Below, one piece after another: positions 8,916 through 17,046 of a stretch of DNA of 64,000 bases. The notes below the pieces were generated by a model that worked only from the letters and a program-made list of their open reading frames with translations, searched no databases and had not been told where the DNA came from. Position numbers and translations under genes: made by a program. This DNA is from Pseudomonas sp. NCCP-436. Lineage in GTDB: Bacteria; Pseudomonadota; Gammaproteobacteria; Pseudomonadales; Pseudomonadaceae. Position 1 is the stretch's first letter. Every line of letters starts with the position of its first letter. The stretch spans positions 248,001-312,000 of the forward strand of contig NZ_BPLZ01000003.1 in assembly GCF_019656335.1 (NCBI RefSeq). Reading direction: 5' to 3'.

Positions 8916-9479
8916 ATGACCGTAGAACAGATCGGCGAACGGTTGCGCCGCTACCGCCGCGCCGCCAACAAGCCCCTGAACCAGGTAGCCGCCGAATCAG
9001 GCCTCACCGCCAGTTTCTTGTCCCAGGCCGAACGCAACCTCACCGGCGTGTCGATCTCCTCCCTGGCAAGCATCGCCAGATCCCTGGGGATTCCCCTCAA
9101 CGCCCTGTTCGACCAGCCCAGCCAGCCCCAGCCCGATTCCCACCAGGGCCAGCGCGTGCGCTACACCATTGGTGGTCAGCCACTGGCCTACGAGCGACTG
9201 TCCAGCAACTTCCCTGGCAACCCGATCAACGCGGTGAAGATGAGCATGCCAGTGGGCTATCAGTCCGAACTCATTTCCCATGAAGGCGCCGAGTTCGCCT
9301 ATGTACTGTCCGGGAAGATCGTCTACACCATCGAAGGCCGCAACTACCCCCTGGGACCGGGAGACTCGGTGCATTTCGACGCAGCCAAACCGCACTGTCT
9401 CGCCAACTCCGGCGAGGAGGTGGCCGAAGTACTGACCATCACCACCATGGGCCTGTTCGACGACCATCCCGCCCCCTGA
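8916..9479 (+). CDS. psdR: XRE-cupin transcriptional regulator, PsdR-like repressor of dipeptide metabolism
   Basis: A 187-residue regulator. Residues 5-62 form an XRE/Cro helix-turn-helix (GERLRRYRRAANKPLNQVAAESGLT...FLSQAER). Residues 110-180 form a cupin barrel (SHEGAEFAYVLSGKIVYTIEG, GPGDSVHFDAAKPHCLAN). In P. aeruginosa PsdR represses the dipeptide transporter and mdpA, and psdR mutations are selected during growth on protein. The ATG at 8916 starts just before the HTH; the open frame upstream to 8676 runs through the mdpA promoter and is not real. Palindromes on both sides of the gene are candidate operators. Confidence 0.9.
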   Translation: MTVEQIGERLRRYRRAANKPLNQVAAESGLTASFLSQAERNLTGVSISSLASIARSLGIPLNALFDQPSQPQPDSHQGQRVRYTIGGQPLAYERLSSNFPGNPINAVKMSMPVGYQSELISHEGAEFAYVLSGKIVYTIEGRNYPLGPGDSVHFDAAKPHCLANSGEEVAEVLTITTMGLFDDHPAP

Positions 9480-9498
9480 CCCGGCGGCTCCAGGAAGT

Positions 9499-9541
9499 AA
9501 GTGATGCTGAATTTCAGTTGACCTGAATTTCAGCATCACTT
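9499..9541. promoter_or_regulatory. long inverted repeat between psdR and dppA3
   Basis: Two 19-base arms, AAGTGATGCTGAATTTCAG and CTGAATTTCAGCATCACTT, are complementary at 18 of 19 positions around a TTGAC loop. There is no T-run after it, so it is a poor terminator. It shares the outer AAGT/ACTT half-sites with the palindrome before psdR. I read it as an operator for PsdR upstream of dppA3-dppBCDF; an RNA hairpin ending psdR is the alternative. Confidence 0.5.
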
Positions 9542-9741
9542 AATTTCGCCTTCAGCAGGCGAAGGCGCAAGCGCTCCTTATCCCCTTCGCCGCCATCGCC
9601 CGCCCGGGAACTCCGCTCTCCGGCCCCGGCCCGCGAAGAACAGGGCAACCTGTGACCCATGAAGTCGCAGGATCAGGTGTACAAGACAGCACAGGCTCAA
9701 CACCTGATATGCCCCCTCAGAAAAACAACAACGAGGTTCGC

Positions 9742-11343
9742 ATGCGTCAGAAAACCGCGCTCACTTCCATGGTTGCCGCAGGTCTCATCCTCGGCTCCGG
9801 CTTCACCCAGGCCGCCAGCAATCTGGTGTTCTGTTCCGAAGGCAGCCCCTCCGGCTTCGATCCGGGCCAGTACACCACCGGTACCGATTTCGATGCGACC
9901 TCGGAAACCCTGTTCAATCGCCTTGCCCAGTTCCAGCGCGGCAGCACCCAGGTCGAACCGGCCCTGGCCAGCAGCTGGGAAATCAGCGACGATGGCAAGC
10001 GTTACGTGTTCCACCTGCGCCCGGGCGTGAAGTTCCATAGCACCGACTACTTCAAGCCGAGCCGCGACTTCAATGCCGACGACGTGCTGTTCACCTTCCA
10101 GCGCATGCTCGACAAGGAGCATCCCTTCCGCAAGGCCTACCCCACCGAATTCCCCTACTTCACCGACATGGGCCTGGACAAGAACATCGCCAAGGTGGAG
10201 AAGCTCGACGAGTTGACCGTGGCCTTCACCCTGAACGAAGTGGATGCCGCCTTCATCCAGAACCTGTCGATGAACTTTGCCGCGATTCACTCCGCCGAAT
10301 ATGCCGAGCAGTTGCTCAAGTCCGGTAAGGCTTCCGATATCAACCAGAAGCCCATCGGCACAGGCCCGTTCGTGCTCAAGCGCTACCAGAAAGATGCGCA
10401 GATCCGCTTTAGCGGCAACAAGGATTACTGGAATCCCGAAGATGTGAAGATCGACAACCTGATCTTTTCCATCAACACCGATGCCTCGGTGCGCACCCAG
10501 AAGCTCAAGGCCGGCGAGTGCCATATCACCCTCAACCCGCGCCCCGCCGACATCGAGACCCTGCAAAAGGATCCGAACCTGCAGGTGCCGAGCGAGCCGG
10601 GCTTCAACCTCGGCTACATCGCCTACAACGTCACCCGCGCCCCCTTCGACAAACTCGAGGTACGCCAAGCACTGGACATGGCGGTGAACAAGCAGGCCAT
10701 CATCGATGCCGTCTACCAGGGTGCCGGCCAACTGGCGGTCAACGGCATGCCGCCGACCCAATGGTCCTACGACGAAACCATCAAGGATCGCGAGTTCAAC
10801 CCGGAGAAGTCCCGGGAACTGCTCAAGGCCGCCGGTGTTGCCGAAGGTACCGAAATCACCCTCTGGGCCATGCCGGTGCAGCGCCCCTACAACCCCAACG
10901 CCAAGCTGATGGCCGAAATGCTCCAGGCCGACTGGGCCAAGGTAGGCATCAAGGCACGCATCGTCAGCTATGAATGGGGCGAGTACATCAAGCGTGCCCA
11001 TGCCGGCGAGCACGACGCCATGCTGATTGGCTGGACCGGCGACAACGGTGATCCGGACAACTGGCTGGGCACCCTCTACGGCTGCGACTCGGTGGATGGC
11101 AACAACTTCTCCAAGTGGTGTGACAGCGATTACGACAAGCTGGTAAAAGCCGCCAAGGCCACCTCCGACGTGGAGCAACGCACCGAGCTGTACAAGCAGG
11201 CCCAGCGTGTCCTGCAACAGCAGGTGCCGATCACCCCGATCGCCCACTCCACGGTCTACCAGCCGATGCGTGCCAGCGTGAAGGGCTTCCAGATCAGTCC
11301 CTTCGGACGCAACAGTTTTTACGGCGTTGCCAATGAGCGCTGA
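9742..11343 (+). CDS. dppA3: dipeptide ABC transporter substrate-binding protein (third paralogue)
   Basis: A 533-residue SBP_bac_5 protein with a signal peptide ending GFTQA near residue 24. It matches dppA1 at most positions, including NLVFCSEGSPSGFDPG, NGMPPTQWSYDE and GWTGDNGDPDNWLG. It is the binding protein nearest the permease genes and so is probably the main partner of DppBCDF. The ATG at 9742 is preceded by acgaggttcgc. In P. aeruginosa a peptide porin gene and a fourth binding protein lie in this part of the cluster; neither is present here between psdR and dppB. Confidence 0.93.
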   Translation: MRQKTALTSMVAAGLILGSGFTQAASNLVFCSEGSPSGFDPGQYTTGTDFDATSETLFNRLAQFQRGSTQVEPALASSWEISDDGKRYVFHLRPGVKFHSTDYFKPSRDFNADDVLFTFQRMLDKEHPFRKAYPTEFPYFTDMGLDKNIAKVEKLDELTVAFTLNEVDAAFIQNLSMNFAAIHSAEYAEQLLKSGKASDINQKPIGTGPFVLKRYQKDAQIRFSGNKDYWNPEDVKIDNLIFSINTDASVRTQKLKAGECHITLNPRPADIETLQKDPNLQVPSEPGFNLGYIAYNVTRAPFDKLEVRQALDMAVNKQAIIDAVYQGAGQLAVNGMPPTQWSYDETIKDREFNPEKSRELLKAAGVAEGTEITLWAMPVQRPYNPNAKLMAEMLQADWAKVGIKARIVSYEWGEYIKRAHAGEHDAMLIGWTGDNGDPDNWLGTLYGCDSVDGNNFSKWCDSDYDKLVKAAKATSDVEQRTELYKQAQRVLQQQVPITPIAHSTVYQPMRASVKGFQISPFGRNSFYGVANER

Positions 11344-11349
11344 GTGAAG

Positions 11350-11369
11350 GAGGCCGGGCAACCGGCCTC
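11350..11369 (+). terminator. hairpin after dppA3
   Basis: GAGGCCGG-GCAA-CCGGCCTC, an eight-base-pair stem seven bases after the dppA3 stop, followed by C-rich sequence and no T-run. The position matches the hairpin after dppA1 and suggests a 3' stabiliser or partial attenuator that lets the binding protein be made in excess over the permease. Confidence 0.5.
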
Positions 11370-11532
11370 TCCCCCTCCATCCGGCACCCAAGACCGGACG
11401 AGGCCAATCCCACCTGCCAGAGACGCAAGGCAACCGGCCTGGAGCCGCTTGCCTTTACCCACACAGCCTAAACTGCGGGGAGCGGCCAGGACGCTGGCCG
11501 GCACAACAAAAGACAAGGAGTGATTCGCCCAT

Positions 11533-12543
11533 ATGCTCAGTTTCATCGCACGCCGACTGGGGCTTCTGATCCCCACCTTCTTCGGCGTCACCCTACTGAC
11601 CTTCGCACTGATCCGCCTGATTCCGGGCGATCCGGTGGAGGTGATGATGGGTGAACGTCGGGTAGACCCGGAGATGCACGCCCAGGCCATGGAGCGTCTG
11701 GGGCTGAACAAACCGCTGTACGCCCAGTACCTGGACTACATCGGTCAGCTCGCCAGCGGCAACCTGGGCGAGTCACTGCGCTCGCGTGAAAGCGTGTGGA
11801 AAGAGTTTCTCACCCTGTTCCCGGCTACCGTCGAACTGGCACTGGCTGCCTTGCTGTTCGCCGGCACCCTGGGCGTGATCGCCGGGGTAATCGCTGCACT
11901 CAAGCGCGGCTCGCTGTTTGACCACGGGGTGATGGGCATCTCACTGACCGGCTATTCGATGCCGATCTTCTGGTGGGGCCTGCTGCTGATCATGTTCTTC
12001 TCGGTGGGCCTGGGCTGGACGCCGGTGTCCGGACGCATCGACCTGCTCTACGACATTCCACCGGTCACCGGCTTCATGCTCATCGACACCCTGCTTTCCG
12101 AAGAGCAAGGTGCCTTCGTCGATGCCCTGCGCCATCTGATCCTGCCGGCCATCGTGCTCGGCACCATTCCGCTGGCGGTGATCGCGCGGATGACCCGCTC
12201 GGCCATGCTCGAAGTGCTGCGCGAGGACTACATCCGCACCGCACGCGCCAAGGGCCTGTCGCCGACGCGCGTGGTCTTCGTGCATGGCCTGCGCAATGCC
12301 TTGATCCCGGTGCTGACCGTGTTCGGCCTGCAAGTGGGCACCCTGCTGGCCGGCGCGGTGCTGACCGAAACCATCTTCTCCTGGCCGGGCATCGGCAAGT
12401 GGCTGATCGAAGCCATCGGCGCGCGCGACTACCCGGTGGTGCAGAACGGCATCCTGCTGATTGCCTGTCTGGTGATTCTGGTCAACTTCACCGTGGACAT
12501 TCTCTATGGACTGGTCAATCCACGCATTCGCCATCAGAAATAA
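11533..12543 (+). CDS. dppB: dipeptide ABC transporter permease DppB
   Basis: A 336-residue inner-membrane permease with six hydrophobic segments. It has the binding-protein-dependent transport signature (EDYIRTARAKGLSPTRVVFVHGLRNALIPVLT, residues near 235-265), the EAA loop that contacts the ATPases. It pairs with DppC to form the channel. The AGGAG at 11516-11520 lies rather far (12 bases) from the ATG. The gene is followed not by dppC directly but by 117 bases holding a palindromic element. Confidence 0.94.
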   Translation: MLSFIARRLGLLIPTFFGVTLLTFALIRLIPGDPVEVMMGERRVDPEMHAQAMERLGLNKPLYAQYLDYIGQLASGNLGESLRSRESVWKEFLTLFPATVELALAALLFAGTLGVIAGVIAALKRGSLFDHGVMGISLTGYSMPIFWWGLLLIMFFSVGLGWTPVSGRIDLLYDIPPVTGFMLIDTLLSEEQGAFVDALRHLILPAIVLGTIPLAVIARMTRSAMLEVLREDYIRTARAKGLSPTRVVFVHGLRNALIPVLTVFGLQVGTLLAGAVLTETIFSWPGIGKWLIEAIGARDYPVVQNGILLIACLVILVNFTVDILYGLVNPRIRHQK

Positions 12544-12574
12544 GGAGCGCACCATGCACAGCCCCATAGTTTGC

Positions 12575-12647
12575 GTAGGGTGGATGACGCTCATTTCATC
12601 CACCGTGAAAAACCGTCGGTGGACGGGTGAAGCGTCCTCCACCCTAC
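12575..12647. repeat. 73-base palindromic element in the dppB-dppC junction
   Basis: The ends GTAGGGTGGA and TCCACCCTAC are perfect inverted repeats, and further complementarity (TTCATCCACCG / CGGTGGACGGGTGAA) runs inward, so the whole unit can fold on itself. This looks like a small REP or MITE-type element. Just before it is AAGGAGcgcaccATG, a good start that opens a 36-codon frame (12554-12664) across the element; its TGA overlaps the dppC ATG. The element has probably separated the original ribosome-binding site from dppC, while translational coupling through the small frame keeps dppC expressed. Confidence 0.7.
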
Positions 12648-12660
12648 AAGAGGTGCGCCC

Positions 12661-13563
12661 ATGAGCACCTCCACCACCCTCGACCAGAGCCTGCTCTACC
12701 CTTCTCCATTCAAGGAATTCTGGCAAGCCTTCAGCCACAACAAGGGCGCCTTGTGCGGCCTCCTCTTCATGCTGCTGATGGTGCTCTGCGCGCTGTTCGC
12801 ACCGTGGATCGCGCCACATGATCCCAGCGAGCAGTACCGCGAATTCCTGCTCACCCCGCCGGTCTGGCTGGAAGGTGGACAGTGGCCGTTCCTGCTCGGC
12901 ACCGATGAACTGGGGCGCGACCTGCTGTCCCGACTGATCTTCGGTGCGCGGCTGTCGCTGCTGATCGGCCTGGCCTCGGTGATGCTGTCGCTGATTCCGG
13001 GCATTCTGCTGGGTCTGCTTGCCGGTTTTTTCCCGCGCCTGCTCGGTCCCGGCATCATGCGCCTGATGGACATCATGCTGGCCCTGCCCTCGCTCCTGCT
13101 GGCGGTGGCCATCGTCGCCATCCTCGGCCCGGGGCTGATCAACACCATCTTCGCTATCGCCATCGTCTCGCTGCCGTCCTACGTGCGCCTGACCCGCGCC
13201 GCGGTGATGGGTGAGCTGAACCGCGACTACGTCACCGCCGCCCGCCTGGCCGGCGCCGGACTACCGCGGCTGATGTTCGTCACCGTGCTGCCCAACTGCC
13301 TGGCGCCGCTGATCGTGCAGGCCACCCTGAGTTTCTCCTCGGCCATTCTCGACGCTGCCGCGTTGGGCTTCCTCGGCCTCGGCGTACAACCACCAACGCC
13401 TGAGTGGGGCACCATGCTGGCCTCGGCCCGCGACTACATCGAGCGCGCCTGGTGGGTGGTCTCGCTGCCCGGCCTGGCCATCCTGCTCAGCGTGCTGGCC
13501 ATCAACCTGATGGGCGACGGCCTGCGCGATGCGCTCGACCCGAAACTGAAGAATGCGCACTAA
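12661..13563 (+). CDS. dppC: dipeptide ABC transporter permease DppC
   Basis: A 300-residue permease with the N-terminal OppC-type segment (FSHNKGALCGLLFMLLMVLCALFAPW) and the FLLGTDELGRDLLSRLIFGAR motif, followed by five more hydrophobic segments and the EAA loop (RDYVTAARLAGAGLPRLMF). It forms the transmembrane channel with DppB. The ATG at 12661 overlaps the stop of a small frame that crosses a palindromic element, and gaggtgcgccc precedes it. Confidence 0.94.
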   Translation: MSTSTTLDQSLLYPSPFKEFWQAFSHNKGALCGLLFMLLMVLCALFAPWIAPHDPSEQYREFLLTPPVWLEGGQWPFLLGTDELGRDLLSRLIFGARLSLLIGLASVMLSLIPGILLGLLAGFFPRLLGPGIMRLMDIMLALPSLLLAVAIVAILGPGLINTIFAIAIVSLPSYVRLTRAAVMGELNRDYVTAARLAGAGLPRLMFVTVLPNCLAPLIVQATLSFSSAILDAAALGFLGLGVQPPTPEWGTMLASARDYIERAWWVVSLPGLAILLSVLAINLMGDGLRDALDPKLKNAH

Positions 13564-13594
13564 GGAGTCCGTCATGAACATGCAAATTATCTCC

Positions 13595-13617
13595 TCTCCC
13601 CTGCACGGGAGAGGGAT
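13595..13617. repeat. short palindrome in the dppC-dppD junction
   Basis: CCTCTCCC-ctgca-CGGGAGAGG lies inside a 132-base spacer (13564-13695) between dppC and dppD, a spacer longer than usual in this operon type. As at the dppB-dppC junction, a good AAGGAGtccgtcATG opens a small frame (13574-13699, 41 codons) that runs through the spacer and whose TGA overlaps the dppD ATG. The two junctions seem to have been expanded in the same way. Confidence 0.5.
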
Positions 13618-13695
13618 CGGCGCAGCGGGCATGATCCACCGCGCCTTCTCGCCAAACCTTTCGCGGATGCCATCCTCGTTCACGGAGAGCCGTTC

Positions 13696-14661
13696 ATGAG
13701 CCTGCTGGAGATCCGCAATCTGTCCGTGCGCTTCGGCAGCGAGGATGCCGTGCCGGTGGTCGACGGCCTCGACCTTTCCGTGGACAAGGGCGAAGTACTG
13801 GCCATTGTCGGCGAATCCGGTTCCGGCAAGTCGGTGACCATGATGGCCCTGATGGGCCTGATCGACGCACCGGGCATCGTCCGTGCCGACAGCCTGTGCT
13901 TCGACGGCCACGACATGCTCAGGCTCAAGGGCAAGCAGCGTCGGCACATTGTCGGCAAGGATCTGGCCATGGTCTTCCAGGATCCGATGACCGCGCTCAA
14001 CCCCAGCTATACCGTGGGTTTCCAGATCGAGGAAGTGCTCCGCCAGCACCTCGGCCTGAAAGGCCGGGAAGCCCGCAAGCGGGCGCTGGAACTGCTGCAG
14101 CGGGTGGAGATCCCGGGCGCCGCCAGCCGTCTGGAGGCCTATCCGCACCAGCTCTCCGGTGGCATGAGCCAGCGCGTGGCGATTGCCATGGCCATCGCCG
14201 CCGAGCCCAAACTGCTGATCGCCGATGAGCCGACTACGGCGCTGGACGTAACCATCCAGGCGCAGATCATGGATCTGCTGCTGGATCTGCAGCGCGACCA
14301 GGGCATGGCCCTGGTGCTGATCACCCACGACCTGGCCGTGGTGGCCGAAACCGCCCAACGCGTCTGCGTGATGTATGCCGGCCAGGCGGTGGAGCTGGGC
14401 CGCGTGCCGACGTTGTTCGACGCCCCGACCCACCCTTACACCGAAGCCCTGCTCAAGGCCATTCCCGAGCACAGTGCAGGCGCCAGCCGCCTGGCCACCC
14501 TGCCCGGCATCGTCCCCGGCCGCTACGACCGCCCGCAGGGCTGCCTGCTGTCACCGCGCTGCCCCTACGCGCAAGAGCGCTGCCACCAGCAGCGCCCGAC
14601 ACTGGATGAACATTCCCGCGGCGCCGCGCGCTGCTTCTTTCCCCTGGAGGTGGCCCGATGA
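13696..14661 (+). CDS. dppD: dipeptide ABC transporter ATP-binding protein DppD
   Basis: A 321-residue ATPase. Walker A is GESGSGKS (about 38-45), the ABC signature LSGGMSQR and Walker [13 protein letters not shown]. The C-terminal oligopeptide/dipeptide extension with [14 protein letters not shown] carries the cysteines that hold an iron-sulphur cluster in Dpp/Opp ATPases. It powers peptide import together with DppF. Its stop overlaps the dppF start by four bases. Confidence 0.95.
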   Translation: MSLLEIRNLSVRFGSEDAVPVVDGLDLSVDKGEVLAIVGESGSGKSVTMMALMGLIDAPGIVRADSLCFDGHDMLRLKGKQRRHIVGKDLAMVFQDPMTALNPSYTVGFQIEEVLRQHLGLKGREARKRALELLQRVEIPGAASRLEAYPHQLSGGMSQRVAIAMAIAAEPKLLIADEPTTALDVTIQAQIMDLLLDLQRDQGMALVLITHDLAVVAETAQRVCVMYAGQAVELGRVPTLFDAPTHPYTEALLKAIPEHSAGASRLATLPGIVPGRYDRPQGCLLSPRCPYAQERCHQQRPTLDEHSRGAARCFFPLEVAR

Positions 14662-15629
14662 GCAGTGTTCTCGAAGCCAGCGAACTGACCCGTCACTACA
14701 GCGTCTCGCGCGGGCCGTTCAAGCCCGCCGCCACGGTGCAGGCGCTCAACGGCGTATCCTTCAGCCTGCAGGCCGGCAAGACCCTGGCGGTGGTCGGCGA
14801 GTCCGGCTGCGGCAAGTCCACCCTGGCCCGGGCCCTGACCCTGATCGAACAACCCAGTTCCGGCAGCCTGCGCATCGGTGGCCGCGAGGTAAACGGCGCC
14901 AGCAAGGCCGAGTGCCAGCAGTTGCGCCGCGATGTGCAGATGGTGTTCCAGAACCCCTATGCCTCGCTCAACCCGCGGCAGAAGATCGGCGACCAGCTGG
15001 CCGAGCCGCTACTGATCAACACCAACCTCAGTCGCGCCGAACGCCGCGAGCAGGTGCAGGCGATGATGCAACAGGTGGGCCTGCGCCCCGAGCACTACCA
15101 GCGCTACCCGCACATGTTCTCCGGCGGGCAGCGCCAGCGCATCGCCCTGGCACGCGCCATGATGCTCAACCCGAAGGTGCTGGTGGCTGACGAGCCGACC
15201 TCGGCGCTGGATGTGTCGATACAGGCCCAGGTGCTCAATCTGTTTATGGATCTGCAGGAACAGTTCGATACCGGATACGTGTTCATCTCGCACAACCTGG
15301 CTGTCGTGCGCCACGTGGCCGACGAGGTGCTGGTGATGTACCTGGGCCGCTCGGTCGAGATCGGCCCGGCCGAGGCGCTCTACAGCCAGCCGCTGCATCC
15401 CTATACCCGCGCCCTGCTCTCAGCCACTCCCGCCATTCATCCGGACCCAAGCCGCCCGCGCCTGAAGATCGCCGGTGAATTGCCCAACCCGCTGGATCCA
15501 CCCTCCGGCTGCGCCTTCCACAAGCGCTGCCCGCATGCCGACGAGCGCTGTCGTAGCGAGCGCCCCGAGCTGCGCCTGATCGACGCCCGACAGGTGGCCT
15601 GCCACCACGTCGAGCGCCACAGCAACTGA
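14658..15629 (+). CDS. dppF: dipeptide ABC transporter ATP-binding protein DppF
   Basis: A 323-residue ATPase with Walker [10 protein letters not shown], signature FSGGQRQR and Walker [13 protein letters not shown], and the C-terminal peptide-transporter extension with [14 protein letters not shown]. It is the second nucleotide-binding subunit of the dipeptide importer. It starts inside the end of dppD (ATGA overlap) and closes the operon; the next gene is convergent and begins only 19 bases later. Confidence 0.95.
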   Translation: MSSVLEASELTRHYSVSRGPFKPAATVQALNGVSFSLQAGKTLAVVGESGCGKSTLARALTLIEQPSSGSLRIGGREVNGASKAECQQLRRDVQMVFQNPYASLNPRQKIGDQLAEPLLINTNLSRAERREQVQAMMQQVGLRPEHYQRYPHMFSGGQRQRIALARAMMLNPKVLVADEPTSALDVSIQAQVLNLFMDLQEQFDTGYVFISHNLAVVRHVADEVLVMYLGRSVEIGPAEALYSQPLHPYTRALLSATPAIHPDPSRPRLKIAGELPNPLDPPSGCAFHKRCPHADERCRSERPELRLIDARQVACHHVERHSN

Positions 15630-15648
15630 CCTCCGGGCCGCCTCCGGT

Positions 15649-16821
15649 TTAGTCCGGCAGCGGCCCGGCCAGATCTATGCTTTCGGCCAGCGCATCTTCC
15701 AGCCGCTGCAATTCGCAGTCCATGGCGGCGGCGGCGTCAGCCAGCACACGGGCGATGCGGATAAAGGCCGGTGCTGCTTCAACGAAAGCCAGCACCACCA
15801 TCGGGTCGAAACGCGTACCACTGTCGGCACAGATCTGCTTCACCGCCTGCTCAGGCGCCACCTGTGGCAGATACGGATGCGGGCAGGTCAAATCCTCAAA
15901 CGCTGCCACCAGCGCCATCAGCCGTGCCGACAGCGGGATCTGCTCACCATGCAGGCCCTGCGGATAGCCCTTGCCATCCCAACGCTCATGCTGCCCGTAG
16001 ACGATGTCACGGGCATCGGAAAGAAAGTCGATCGCCCCACCAAGCCGGCGCTCAGCCCGCTCCAGGGCGTCACGACCAGCCAATACCCCTTCCCGGAGCA
16101 GGCGAAGGTCGGTCTCATCCGGCTCAGCGTGGCGCAGTAGAATACGATCCGGCAGGGTCAGGCGGTCGATCATGTACAGTTTCGCGGACTTGCCCAGCTG
16201 GGTGATGCGCTCGGCCGTCAGCGCTTGTGACAGGGCTGGCTGCTGGCGGGCAAAGGCCACCACCAGACGAATCATGTAGCGCTCGATACGCCGTAGCCGG
16301 CGACTACAGGGGTTGTCCCGCATCAGCGCCAGGCTGGCCATGGCCTCTATGGTCACGTCCTGCAGGTTCTGGATGTCACGGGTACGACGCCGGATCTCAA
16401 GCTCCAGGTATTCGTTCTTATCGCGCAGGTAGTCGGCAGCCCCCTTGAGCTGCAACTGTGCGCGAACCCGGGCCAGCACAATGGGAGCACTAGCCGGCTT
16501 GACGATGTAGTCGGCTGCTCCCAGGTCAAACCCCAACTGTTCGTCGGCCGTGTCATTGCTGGCAGTCACCAGAATCAGCGGTATATCGCGCAGCAGAGGA
16601 TCACTTTTGAGCAGGCGGCAGAGATAGTAGTCGCTATACAGTCCCAGCAGGATCAGATCAGGCAGCGGCATTTCCCGGGCCTTGGCCAAGGCCTCTCGCT
16701 CTGACGTCAGGCGGATTTGATAGTGTTCCATCAGCAGCAGGCCAAGCTTCTGCCGTGCCTCCTGCGATTCGTCCACCACCAGGATCAGCTCCCGTTCCGG
16801 CCTGTCGAGCATATCCTGCAT
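15649..16821 (-). CDS. response regulator with degenerate receiver and degenerate HD-GYP domain
   Basis: A 390-residue protein. The receiver (about 11-125) keeps Asp17-Glu18 and Lys108, but the phospho-acceptor position is Gly60 (LILLGLYSD). A coiled linker (about 125-160) leads to an HD-GYP-like domain. The GYP motif survives (ERWDGKGYPQG, 279-289), but the HD pair reads MID (217-219) where LHDIGK is expected, and the early E-x-G-x-H motif is absent (DNPCSRRL). Catalysis of cyclic di-GMP hydrolysis and classical phosphorylation are both unlikely; a binding or scaffold role is my inference. The ATG at 16821 has a GAGGG site upstream. In-frame sequence continues to 17196 but overlaps ada. Confidence 0.85.
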   Translation of the reverse strand: MQDMLDRPERELILVVDESQEARQKLGLLLMEHYQIRLTSEREALAKAREMPLPDLILLGLYSDYYLCRLLKSDPLLRDIPLILVTASNDTADEQLGFDLGAADYIVKPASAPIVLARVRAQLQLKGAADYLRDKNEYLELEIRRRTRDIQNLQDVTIEAMASLALMRDNPCSRRLRRIERYMIRLVVAFARQQPALSQALTAERITQLGKSAKLYMIDRLTLPDRILLRHAEPDETDLRLLREGVLAGRDALERAERRLGGAIDFLSDARDIVYGQHERWDGKGYPQGLHGEQIPLSARLMALVAAFEDLTCPHPYLPQVAPEQAVKQICADSGTRFDPMVVLAFVEAAPAFIRIARVLADAAAAMDCELQRLEDALAESIDLAGPLPD

Positions 16822-17046
16822 CACACTCACCCTCGGCTGCCGTTGTCCACGCCCCCCACAGCGCTCGAGCGCGCAGTGAGCAGGCCCTGGCCCCTCTCCC
16901 CGGGGCTTCATGAAGAGAGTAAAGACGCTGTCCGGCACTTCTGCCCGCTCGGCCCCACTCTGGTATTTGAAAGTGCGATACGGATTGGCAGCGCGGCCAT
17001 CCAAGCCGACAATCACCTGCGACGACCACTCTTGCCGAGGCCCCCG

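Noticed and set aside
13261..14472. Long minus-strand frame over the dppC-dppD junction
   Set aside because: His/Gln-rich antisense of dpp genes with no recognisable domain or start signals.
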